Assembly: GCA_963836905.1 (NCBI GenBank)
Contig: CAWIKY010000006.1
Coordinates: forward strand, 1,178,001-1,242,000
DNA: 64,000 bases
Reading direction: 5' to 3'
Origin: CAWIKY01 sp963836905
GTDB lineage: Bacteria; Pseudomonadota; Alphaproteobacteria; Caulobacterales; Hyphomonadaceae
Part shown: piece by piece, positions 54,770 through 63,053 of the stretch
Numbering within the stretch: the first letter of the stretch is position 1
Layout: every line of letters begins with the position of its first letter
Position numbers and translations under genes: made by a program
The notes under the pieces: model-generated
Seen by the model: the letters and a program-made list of their open reading frames with translations, nothing else
What the model was told of the DNA's origin: nothing
Databases searched by the model: none

Positions 54770-55693
54770 ATGTCTGACCGCAACGAAATCGACCCGCCTG
54801 CAGGTGCTCGCACTTCCTATGGCTCGCGTGAGGCTTCTCCGTTCGGTGAAGAGTATCGCGGCTTTGACGCGCGCCAGGACGAACGTGGCAAAGGTCCGCT
54901 TATTCTTGCACTCGCCGTAGGCGTTGTGCTGGTCTTTGGTGCGATTGTCTGGAACGCTTTTAACAAGGGCCTGAGGACCGAAGAAGATGTCCCGATGATC
55001 CTCGCTGATCGAACCCCCATAAAGACACCGGCTGATACAGGTACCGCGGAAGCCTCGGTCGAAGCGCGTATGCGCATGTTTGACGAGTTTTCTGCAGAGT
55101 CTGCCGAAGAGGACGTTCGCCCGGTCCGCTCTCGTGAAGAGCCGCTGGACATGGAAAGCGGTGACAGCAATGTTCCCGTGCGGATCGCTGCCACCCAGCC
55201 CGGTGAGCCCAGAGACCTTCTCGGCACCCGTCGAGCAGAAAGTGGTGCCCCTTCGAAGCCACTTCGAAACATACCATCTCAGAGCCTACCCGAAGCAGCG
55301 GCTCCGGAGCCGACGCTCGACCTCACGCGCGTCAGAGAGCGGGCGGCTGCCAACACGCCATTTGCGACAGCGCCTGCGCGGACGGTTGAACCGGTCAGGG
55401 AAACGCAACCTGTCCAGAATGTCGCTGTCGACACCTCCGGTGGATTTCTTGTTCAGGTGGCAGCTCTTCGTAGTGAAGATGCAGCAGAGATAGCCTGGAA
55501 GAATGCCGTAAGGGCCGATCCGGACCTGTTTGCGGGAGCTGAACTCGATGTGCAGCGCGCCGATCTTGGCGATAAGGGCATCTATTACCGTGTGCGCGCC
55601 GCGGCGTTCCCGTCCCGCCAGGCTGCCGACTCGTTCTGTGGAACGCTCAAGCAGCGGGGCAAGGGCTGCATGGTCGTTTCCCGTAATTCATGA
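54770..55693 (+). CDS. SPOR-domain membrane protein
   Basis: 307 residues. A short cytoplasmic part, one membrane helix (residues 43-62, PLILALAVGVVLVFGAIVWN), a disordered linker rich in Glu, Pro and Arg, and a C-terminal SPOR domain (about 223-306: GGFLVQVAALRSEDAAEIAW to YYRVRAAAFPSRQAADSFC). SPOR domains bind denuded peptidoglycan at the division site. Two GTTAAC sites stand 24-47 bp before the start. The stop overlaps nagZ by 4 bp; the SPOR-nagZ pairing is conserved. Confidence 0.9.
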   Translation: MSDRNEIDPPAGARTSYGSREASPFGEEYRGFDARQDERGKGPLILALAVGVVLVFGAIVWNAFNKGLRTEEDVPMILADRTPIKTPADTGTAEASVEARMRMFDEFSAESAEEDVRPVRSREEPLDMESGDSNVPVRIAATQPGEPRDLLGTRRAESGAPSKPLRNIPSQSLPEAAAPEPTLDLTRVRERAAANTPFATAPARTVEPVRETQPVQNVAVDTSGGFLVQVAALRSEDAAEIAWKNAVRADPDLFAGAELDVQRADLGDKGIYYRVRAAAFPSRQAADSFCGTLKQRGKGCMVVSRNS

Positions 55694-56730
55694 CGCAGCA
55701 ACTTGCGTGTATTCTCAGCCCGTCTGGCGAGCAACTGACCGAGGACGAGAAATCATTCTTCCGGGAAGCCCAGCCCTGGGGCCTTATTCTGATGGGCCGG
55801 AGCTGCAAAAGCCGGGCGCAGGTTAGTGCGCTCGTGGATGAAATCTGGTCCAGCCTTGGCCGGTCCTGTCTCATCTTCATTGACCAGGAAGGCGGGCGGG
55901 TTGCCCGGCTCAAGGCGCCTGAATGGCCGGTCTTTCCACCGGTATCGGTCTATGGCGATATTTACGCCCGAGATCGGGAGCAAGGCCTTCGCGCATGTCA
56001 CATCGGACATCAGCTTATGGGAAGGGAACTGGCCCAGCTGGGCATTCATGCGGACTGTTCGCCTTGCGTCGATCTTCTCCACGAGGGTGCACATGGCATT
56101 ATCGGTGACCGCGCATTCAGCGCCTCGGCGGAGGCTGTCGGGGAACTTGGGCTGGCTGCGCTGGAGGGTCTGAAAGCGGCTGGTGTGGCCGGTGTCATAA
56201 AACATATTCCGGGTCATGGTCGTGCGACTGTCGATAGTCATGACACTTTGCCGGTCGTCGAGGCCGGTCCGAATGCGCTGGCTTCGGATCTGCAGGCGTT
56301 CGCAGCTGTACGTGCTGCACCAATGGCAATGACCGCACATATTCTCTATCCGGCATATGACGAGACATTTCCCGCGACGACTTCGAGAACGGTCATCGAA
56401 CAGCTCATCCGTACAGAGATCGGATTTGACGGCCTCTTGATGAGCGACGACCTCGGCATGAAGGCTTTAGGCGGGACTTTGGGCAGCCGCGCCATCGCCG
56501 CGTTGGGTGCCGGCTGCGACGTCGTTCTTCATTGTTCGGGTTTTGTTGCGAATCAGGCTGATATTCTCTCGGAAATGAAGGATGTCGCTGAAGCCTGTTC
56601 AGCACTCGACGACGAGGCTCTGGTCAGAGCGCAGCAGGCAGAGGCTTGGACCACCCATGGTCTGGTATTCGACGCGGGTGAACTGCGTAGTGAATATGAG
56701 CAACTGGTTGGAGATACCGGAGCGGTCTGA
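55690..56730 (+). CDS. nagZ: Beta-N-acetylhexosaminidase
   Basis: 346 residues, GH3 family. Removes GlcNAc from muropeptides during cell-wall recycling. The His/Asp catalytic loop is KHIPGHGRATVDSHDTLPVV and the nucleophile Asp is in FDGLLMSDDLGMKAL; LIFIDQEGGRVARL is the substrate-binding strand. Translationally coupled to the SPOR gene and to scpA (1-base overlap). The frame is intact. Confidence 0.94.
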   Translation: MTQQLACILSPSGEQLTEDEKSFFREAQPWGLILMGRSCKSRAQVSALVDEIWSSLGRSCLIFIDQEGGRVARLKAPEWPVFPPVSVYGDIYARDREQGLRACHIGHQLMGRELAQLGIHADCSPCVDLLHEGAHGIIGDRAFSASAEAVGELGLAALEGLKAAGVAGVIKHIPGHGRATVDSHDTLPVVEAGPNALASDLQAFAAVRAAPMAMTAHILYPAYDETFPATTSRTVIEQLIRTEIGFDGLLMSDDLGMKALGGTLGSRAIAALGAGCDVVLHCSGFVANQADILSEMKDVAEACSALDDEALVRAQQAEAWTTHGLVFDAGELRSEYEQLVGDTGAV

Positions 56731-57548
56731 TGGCCGATGGCGCAGCACATGTGGATTTTGAGGCCGGTTTCCGTGGCGACGACACGGCCGATTACGAAGA
56801 CATGCTTTTCGTAGATATCGATGGATTCGAAGGTCCTTTGCACCTGTTGCTGGACCTTGCCCGACGCCAGAAGGTTGATCTCCTGCAAGTGTCGGTGCTC
56901 GACCTTGCAGACAGTTATCTGGCCTTCGTTGAGGACGCGCGGCTTCAACGCATCGATCTGGCCGCTGATTTCCTGGTCATGGCATCATGGCTTGCCTTGC
57001 TTAAAAGTCGTATGCTTTTGCCGAAGTTGGCTGCCGGAACGGATAGTGAGGCTTCGGACCCGACGTCTGAGGCCGCCTGGCTGGCCTTCAGGTTGAAGCG
57101 TCTTGCTACAATGCGCGAAGCGTCAGCCAATCTGATGTCCTTGAGCCAGCTCGGGTCTGACGTCCGGTCGCGCGGGGCACCGCAATCGCGAAGCACAGTT
57201 TCGGAGCCGGAGTTCAATGCGACGCTGCATGATCTGATGAAGGCGTTCGCAGTCATTCATGCCTCCAAGCAGACATCTGCACCACATTCGATTTCTGTTC
57301 AGCTCGTTCTGCCTCTGGAGACGGCCCGGCAATCGCTCGAAGTTGCCACACGTGATATGTTCGACTGGACAGAACTGGAGGCGGTCGAAGTCCGGTACTT
57401 AGAGCATCAGCGGCCCGCGCCTGAGCGTTCGCGGTTAGCCAGCCTTTTTGCAGCATCACTGGAGCTTTCCAAAGCCGCCAGGGTCGATCTGCGACAGGAC
57501 GCCTACCGCGCACCAGTTCTTGTTCGGGGCGTGGAGGCCGGGTTGTAG
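56730..57548 (+). CDS. scpA: Segregation and condensation protein A
   Basis: 272 residues. Kleisin of the Smc-ScpAB condensin. FEGPLHLLLDLARRQKVDLL is the N-terminal Smc-binding motif; FLVMASWLALLKSRMLLPK is also conserved. The C-terminal winged-helix half is present (ERSRLASLFAASLELSKAAR). It shares a base with nagZ and with scpB, so the trio is tightly coupled. nagZ-scpA-scpB-tat is a conserved alphaproteobacterial order. Confidence 0.94.
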   Translation: MADGAAHVDFEAGFRGDDTADYEDMLFVDIDGFEGPLHLLLDLARRQKVDLLQVSVLDLADSYLAFVEDARLQRIDLAADFLVMASWLALLKSRMLLPKLAAGTDSEASDPTSEAAWLAFRLKRLATMREASANLMSLSQLGSDVRSRGAPQSRSTVSEPEFNATLHDLMKAFAVIHASKQTSAPHSISVQLVLPLETARQSLEVATRDMFDWTELEAVEVRYLEHQRPAPERSRLASLFAASLELSKAARVDLRQDAYRAPVLVRGVEAGL

Positions 57549-58306
57549 TGCCGGAGAATGGAGACATTCCCGATAGCGATGCGATCCGGAACGCCGTCAA
57601 GGATCTGCGGTTTTCCTTCTCGGGAAAGCATGCGAACCAACGGCGGGACGTAGAAACAGAGAGCGATATTGAGCGCCAGATTGAAGCGTTGCTGTTCGCG
57701 TCGGCGGACCCTCTCTCGGTTGATGCCTTGCGGGAACTTGTGTCGGCAGATGCTGATGTGTCGGCGGCACTCATGCGACTGAAACGGCTCTACGCGGGAC
57801 GGGGCGTGCAACTGGTACAAACGGCCGGGAAATGGCATTTCCGTACTGCGGAAGATCTTTCTCATCTGTTTGTAGACCAGCGCGAGACCCCGAAAGCTCT
57901 ATCCAGCGCGGCCCTCGAGACACTTGCGATCATTGCCTATAGCCAGCCGGTCACGCGGGCTGAAATTGAAGAGGTCCGAGGCGTTGCGGTGTCGGGCGGT
58001 ACGCTTTCCATCCTGCTTGAAACAGGGTGGGTGCGGCTGAAAGGCCGCAGGCGAACACCCGGTCGACCGGCGACTTACGGCACGACAGAAGCATTTCTGG
58101 TGCATTTCGGGCTCGATAGCCTGCAGGATCTGCCGGGGAAGGGCGATTATCTGGCAGCCGGGTTACTATCGGGCGCGGTCCCGGCAAATTTCAGCTTCGA
58201 TCTGAAGGAACCATCCTCAGGAACAAATGACGAAGCCGGCGATGTCGCGGATAACGGTGGGGGCGATTTCCATACCGACTTCCTTGGGCGCGCGAACAAG
58301 GACTGA
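57548..58306 (+). CDS. scpB: Segregation and condensation protein B
   Basis: 252 codons from GTG 57548; a start closer to the first conserved helix (ERQIEALLFASADPLSVDAL, about residue 38) is possible, as the first 35 residues look atypical. Double winged-helix protein: LVQTAGKWHFRTAEDL, LSSAALETLAIIAYSQPVTR, RGVAVSGGTLSILLETGWV and GRPATYGTTEAFLVHFGL are hallmarks. Partner of ScpA in condensin. The C-terminal tail is acidic and Gly-rich. Overlaps scpA by one base. Confidence 0.94.
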   Translation: MPENGDIPDSDAIRNAVKDLRFSFSGKHANQRRDVETESDIERQIEALLFASADPLSVDALRELVSADADVSAALMRLKRLYAGRGVQLVQTAGKWHFRTAEDLSHLFVDQRETPKALSSAALETLAIIAYSQPVTRAEIEEVRGVAVSGGTLSILLETGWVRLKGRRRTPGRPATYGTTEAFLVHFGLDSLQDLPGKGDYLAAGLLSGAVPANFSFDLKEPSSGTNDEAGDVADNGGGDFHTDFLGRANKD

Positions 58307-58376
58307 AAATCATTCGACGTTGTGAAATGCCGTGACAACGGCTAGTCTGAATGTTGAAGAACGTGGAGACTTTCTT

Positions 58377-58589
58377 ATGGCACCCGGTTGGATTCAGATT
58401 GCCGTTGTTGTGCTTGTTGCGCTTCTGCTTTTTGGCGGTCGCGGCAAGATCTCGTCGATCATGGGCGATATGGCCAAAGGGATAAAAAGCTTTAGAAGCG
58501 GATTGAAGGACGAAGAAGACAAGTCGCTGGACAAGCCTTCCGAGCCGATCAACGTTACGCCTGAAAAAGACAAGGCCCGTACGTCCTGA
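58377..58589 (+). CDS. tatA: Sec-independent translocase protein TatA
   Basis: 70 residues from ATG 58377, with GGAG 8 nt upstream. One N-terminal membrane helix (QIAVVVLVALLLFGGRGKIS), the FGG hinge and an amphipathic helix (MGDMAKGIKSFRSGL) followed by a charged tail: the TatA layout. Pore-forming part of the twin-arginine system. An upstream start at 58332 adds 15 non-family residues and was not used. Confidence 0.95.
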   Translation: MAPGWIQIAVVVLVALLLFGGRGKISSIMGDMAKGIKSFRSGLKDEEDKSLDKPSEPINVTPEKDKARTS

Positions 58590-58601
58590 ACGGGTAACTG
58601 A

Positions 58602-58904
58602 ATGCTTCCCCAATTCGGTCTTTCTGAGTTTCTGCTGCTGGCAGTCATTGCGCTGGTTGTTGTGGGTCCACGCGATCTTCCCGTGATGATGCGCAAGCTT
58701 GGCGAGTGGATGGGACAGGCAAGACGCATGGCAGCGGAGTTCCGCGGCGCGTTCGATGACATTGCACGTCAGGCCGAGCTTGACGATCTCCGAAAGGAAA
58801 TTGAGTCCCTCAAGAAGGACAATGCCGTTGAGGATGCGATGTCGGATCTCCGGGAGGCCGAGCGGGAGATCAACGAGGCAGTTACGAGGAAACCCGCGGA
58901 GTGA
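58602..58904 (+). CDS. tatB: Sec-independent translocase protein TatB
   Basis: 100 residues: MLPQFGLSEFLLLAVIALVV, the GPRDLPVMMRKLGEWMG hinge and a long amphipathic helix (MAAEFRGAFDDIARQAELDD). The DLP and longer charged helix distinguish TatB from TatA. Binds twin-arginine signal peptides with TatC, whose start overlaps by 4 bp. Confidence 0.95.
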   Translation: MLPQFGLSEFLLLAVIALVVVGPRDLPVMMRKLGEWMGQARRMAAEFRGAFDDIARQAELDDLRKEIESLKKDNAVEDAMSDLREAEREINEAVTRKPAE

Positions 58905-59744
58905 GCGAACCTGCCGAAGACAGTGCGACGTCCGTGGAGGACGACGAACTCGATACGTCCTCAGCGCCGCTGCTTGTGCACCTCACGGAACTGCGCTCAA
59001 GGCTCATGTGGTCGCTGCTAGCAGTGTCGGCCACGTCGCTTGTGAGCTTTTTCTTCGCCGCTCAGATCTATAACATTCTGCTCGTACCTTTTGCCGATGC
59101 AGCCGAAGCGGTTCGCAGCCGGTCGGGGGAGGCCTTCAAGCTCGAACTCATATTCACCGCCCCGCTTGAATTCTTTTTCGCCAAGCTGAAGCTCTCTCTC
59201 TTCGCGGGCATCATCATAAGTTTTCCGGTGATCGCGTTCCACGTCTATCGTTTTGTTGCACCAGGCCTTTACAAGACCGAGCGGGCTGCCTTCGCACCGT
59301 TCCTTATCGCAACGCCGGTGCTTTTCTCGCTCGGGGCGAGCTTCGTCTATTTCGTCATGCTTCCAATGGTCATGCGATTTGCGCTCGGTCAGGAACAGAC
59401 CGGACCGGACGGCACCCAGATCCAGCTTCTGGCCAGCGTAAAGGAATACCTGTCACTGGTCATGGCCTTGATCCTGGCGTTCGGCCTCTCTTTCCAGTTG
59501 CCGGTTCTTGTCAGCCTTGCTGGGCAAAGCCGGACTGGTTTCGCCTTCGACGCTGCGCACCGGACGTAAATACGCCGTGGTCGGCATTCTCGCATTTGCG
59601 GCCTTCTTCACGCCGCCGGATGTCATTTCTCAGGTGATGCTCGCGGTGCCTGTCATGCTGCTTTACGAGATATCAATCTGGTGCGTCGTCCTGATCGAAC
59701 GTGATCGTAACAAGCGGGATGCCGAAGCAGACGCCGCAGACTGA
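58901..59744 (+). CDS. tatC: Sec-independent translocase protein TatC (one frameshift)
   Basis: Six-helix membrane receptor for twin-arginine signals. APLLVHLTELRSRLMWSLLA is the conserved N-terminal motif and FVAPGLYKTERAAFAPFLI the first periplasmic region. The frame breaks near 59516 (an extra C in AGCCTTG); correction continues as SLLGKAGLVSPSTLRTGRKY and VVGILAFAAFFTPPDVISQ, the conserved TPPD region, ending near residue 280. GTG 58901 overlaps tatB. Confidence 0.94.
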
Positions 59745-59826
59745 ACCTGTTCCGTTCTCGCCTGTTCCTTTGGTGGACGCCAGCGGCCTGCAGGGATATG
59801 GAACAGCCGCTCGATAAGGTGGACAT

Positions 59827-61153
59827 ATGCACGATATCCGATTCATTCGCGACCATCCGCAGGCTTTCGACGAGGCTATGGCCAGGCGGTCTGTCGTTGT
59901 GCCGGACGGCGAAGATAGCTGGTCAGCCTTGCTGCTTGAGCCTGGACTGCCCGGGTGCGCGAGGCCGTGACCAGCCAAACAGGACGCCGAAACGGTCCGA
60001 AACGCGTCTTCGAAGGAAATCGGAAAAGCAAAGGCCAGCGGAGATGAGACGCGCGCGCAGGATTTGCTCGAGGCGGTCGCGACGGCGAAGAGCGCAATCG
60101 AACGCTGCGGCGAGATCGAAGCTTCAGGCCCGCGCCGAACTGGACGGGCATCTCCTGAGCCTTCCGAACAGACCTCACGACGATGTACCTGTCGGAAAGG
60201 ATGAAGCCGACAATGTGGAGGTCAGGCGATGGGGCGAACCGGCCGGGCTGGCGTTCGATCCGCAAAGCCATGACGACATCGGTTCCGCTCTCGGCGGCGA
60301 TGGTGCCGGACCGCAGATGGACTTTGCGGCCGCATCAGCGATGTCCGGCGCACGGTTTGTTGCGCTTCGTGGCCCGCTGGCGAGGCTTGAGCGCGCTCTG
60401 GCCGCTTTCATGCTCGACATGCAAACAGAGCAAAACGGCTATACCGAGATCAGCCCTCCCTTGCTGGTCCGAGATGATGCCCTGATTGGAACAACTCAGC
60501 TTCCCAAATTTGCCGACGACCTCTTCCAGACGACGGCAGGGCCATACCTTATTCCGACAGCGGAAGTTTCGTTGACGAACCTTGTTCGTGAGCAAGTGCT
60601 GGACGGCGACGATCTTCCGTTGCGCTACACCGCCAATACGCCATGCTTCAGGTCAGAGGCGGGAAGTGCCGGGCGCGATACCAAGGGCATGATCCGGGTC
60701 CATCAGTTCAACAAGGTCGAACTGGTGTCTATTGTTCGTCCGGATCAGAGCGATGCGGAACTGGAGCGCATGACGGCGTGTGCCGAAGGGGTGCTAAAGG
60801 AATTGAACCTGCCCTACAGGGTCATGCAGCTCTGCACCGGCGATATGGGGTTCGGCGCACGCCGGACATATGACATCGAGGTCTGGCTGCCATCCCAGGA
60901 CACCTACAGGGAAATATCCTCCTGCTCGACATGCGGTGAGTTTCAGGCGCGCAGGATGAATGCCCGTTTTCGAACGCCCGGTCAGAAGAAGCCGGATTTT
61001 GTTCATACGCTCAACGGGTCCGGGCTTGCGGTCGGCCGGACATTGGTTGCGATCATCGAGAACTATCAAGCGCAGGACGGTTCCGTTCGCGTCCCGGACG
61101 CGCTCATACCCTATATGAACGGGGTCAAGACCATTTCGGCAATGAACACATGA
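59827..61153 (+). CDS. serS: Seryl-tRNA synthetase (four frameshifts in the N-terminal arm)
   Basis: Class II synthetase charging tRNA-Ser. ATG 59827 opens MHDIRFIRDHPQAFDEAMAR, the family N-terminus. Insertions near 59938, 59948, 59979 and 60121 break the coiled-coil arm; between them the right sequence appears in pieces (SLD, ARVREAVTSQ, QDAETVRNASSKEIGKAKAS, KLQARAELDGHLLSLPN). From there one frame runs to the end, with motif 2 (RYTANTPCFRSEAGSAGRDT), IRVHQFNKVELVSI, REISSCSTCGEFQARRM and motif 3 (LNGSGLAVGRTLVAIIENYQ). The stop overlaps surE. Confidence 0.94.
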
Positions 61154-61932
61154 GACTGCTTCTGACCAATGACGACGGCATTCATGCGCCCGGCCTGCAG
61201 GTGCTTGAGCGAATTGCCGCCCAATTCTCGGACGATGTCTGGGTGGTCGCGCCAGAGATAGAGCAGTCCGGAAAGTCACGAGCCGTGACGCTGACGGATC
61301 CTGTGCGGGTCAGGCAGATATCAGAGAAGCGGTTTGCTGTTGCCGGGACGCCGACAGACTGCGTGCTCCTAGCCTTGCAGCGTCTCGTGACCGGGGCCGA
61401 ACCGGATTATCTATTGTCCGGTGTCAATCGTGGACAGAACATAGCCGAGGACACGACCTATTCGGGAACTGTCGCCGCTGCGTTTTGCGGTATGCAACAC
61501 GGCTTGCCCTCTATCGCGCTCAGCCAGTCTCGCAATTTCAGGAACGAAGGATCGCTTCCGTGGGAAACTGCCGAAGACTGGGGCCCGAAGGTTCTCAAAC
61601 CATTGTTCAACATAAAATGGGCGAAGAATGTGGTGATGAACGTTAACTTTCCGGATCGCTCTCCCGATGACGTTTCGGGTATTCAGGTGACGCGGCAGGG
61701 CTTTCGTGATGAGAACATCATTCGAGCCGAGCAGCGCCAGGACTTGCGCGGAGACGATTATTTCTGGATCGGCTATCGTGGCAAACTGTCGAAGCCGAAT
61801 GAGGGGACCGACCTGCGCGCCATTTATGACGGGCATGTTTCGGTCACGCCCTTGCATGTCGATCTCACACACGAGCAGAGCCTTGCGGAGTTGACGGAAC
61901 GGTTCGGACCGTCTGAAAGCGGTTCCCCATGA
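61150..61932 (+). CDS. surE: 5'/3'-nucleotidase SurE
   Basis: 260 residues. Metal-dependent phosphatase: MRLLLTNDDGIHAPGLQVLE carries the Asp pair, followed by SGKSRAVTLTDPVR, AGTPTDCVLLAL, LLSGVNRGQNIAEDTTYSGT with the metal-binding Asn. It removes phosphate from nucleoside monophosphates and may act in survival in stationary phase. It overlaps serS and pcm by 4 bp (ATGA), forming a coupled serS-surE-pcm run. Confidence 0.95.
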   Translation: MRLLLTNDDGIHAPGLQVLERIAAQFSDDVWVVAPEIEQSGKSRAVTLTDPVRVRQISEKRFAVAGTPTDCVLLALQRLVTGAEPDYLLSGVNRGQNIAEDTTYSGTVAAAFCGMQHGLPSIALSQSRNFRNEGSLPWETAEDWGPKVLKPLFNIKWAKNVVMNVNFPDRSPDDVSGIQVTRQGFRDENIIRAEQRQDLRGDDYFWIGYRGKLSKPNEGTDLRAIYDGHVSVTPLHVDLTHEQSLAELTERFGPSESGSP

Positions 61933-62594
61933 ATGAGACGGGCCCTGACGGTGAACAATACCGCGTTGCCCGGCTCATACTGGAAATGCGTACGGCAGGC
62001 GTGACCGATCCGGTCGTTCTGAACGCTGTCGAGCGAACGCCGCGAGAGCCGTTTCTGACAGACGACCTTCGCGCGCATGCTTACAAAAATTGCGAACTTC
62101 CCATCGCCTGTGGCCAATCGACGACACCGCCCGTGCTGGCGGCAAGAATGCTGCAAGCTCTCGAACTGGGTCCTACGCGGACGAAAACAGTGCTGGAGAT
62201 CGGTACGGGTAGTGGTTGGACGACACGGGTTCTGGCAGGGATTGCCCGCCGGGTGGTTTCGATAGAGCGCTATCGTTCGCTCTACGATACGGCCCGAACC
62301 CTACTTTCGGCGGCTGATCTGGATCATGTTGCGCTCGTGCACGGCGACGGACTGGAAGGATGGGAGAAAGCCGGTCCATTTGACCGGATCATCGCCTACG
62401 GCGCGCGCGAAGGTCTGCCACCTGCCTGGTTCTCGCAGATCAAGCCGGGCGGGCTGGTCGTCATGGCTATGGGAACCAACGAGCACCAGCAGATCTGCCG
62501 CATCCGCAGAAATGAGATGTCATGGGAGGCAATCGAGCCATTAGCACCGTCCGCATTCCTTCATCTCAGTGACGGCGTTGCGCGCGAGACATGA
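61929..62594 (+). CDS. pcm: Protein-L-isoaspartate O-methyltransferase
   Basis: 221 residues. Repairs isoaspartyl damage using SAM. The SAM motif is KTVLEIGTGSGWTTRVLAG, with ERTPREPFLTDDLRAHAYKN and PIACGQSTTPPVLAARMLQA preceding it, as in classical Pcm. surE-pcm pairing is conserved. A second member of the superfamily lies at 41615. Confidence 0.94.
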   Translation: MNETGPDGEQYRVARLILEMRTAGVTDPVVLNAVERTPREPFLTDDLRAHAYKNCELPIACGQSTTPPVLAARMLQALELGPTRTKTVLEIGTGSGWTTRVLAGIARRVVSIERYRSLYDTARTLLSAADLDHVALVHGDGLEGWEKAGPFDRIIAYGAREGLPPAWFSQIKPGGLVVMAMGTNEHQQICRIRRNEMSWEAIEPLAPSAFLHLSDGVARET

Positions 62595-62687
62595 CCCGGT
62601 CTGATCAGGACGTCTGATCGTTTGCAAACCGGCCCGCAGGCCATTATACGTCCGCCTCATCCCGAACTCTGGCAACGGACACACTCA

Positions 62688-63047
62688 ATGAGCCTTTCTA
62701 TACCGATGATTGCTGCAGCTGGCGCGCCTGCCGCAGGTGCCGCAGGCGGCAGTTTCATCACCGGAATTCTGCTTCCCTTCGGCGCAATGGCGTTGATCAT
62801 GTACTTTCTTCTGATCCGCCCGCAGCAGCAGCAACGAAAAAAGCATCGTGCAATGCTTGCTGACCTCAAGCGAGGCGACACCGTGGTGACCCAGGGCGGC
62901 CTGATCGGCAAGGTCACGAAGCTGGCCGATGATGAAGTGCGGGTAGATCTCGGAGAAACCCAGGTTCGCGTCCTGCGCGCCATGATCGTTGACGTCCGTG
63001 GTCGTGGCACCGTCGCGGCGCCTGCCAACGATACCAAGGCCGGATAA
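62688..63047 (+). CDS. yajC: Preprotein translocase subunit YajC
   Basis: 119 residues from ATG 62688. One N-terminal membrane helix (about 22-43: FITGILLPFGAMALIMYFLL), the IRPQQQQRKKHRAMLADLKR motif and the small SH3-like domain GDTVVTQGGLIGKV. YajC associates with SecDF and the Sec translocon. secD begins 6 bp downstream, the usual arrangement. Confidence 0.95.
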   Translation: MSLSIPMIAAAGAPAAGAAGGSFITGILLPFGAMALIMYFLLIRPQQQQRKKHRAMLADLKRGDTVVTQGGLIGKVTKLADDEVRVDLGETQVRVLRAMIVDVRGRGTVAAPANDTKAG

Positions 63048-63053
63048 ACCGTA

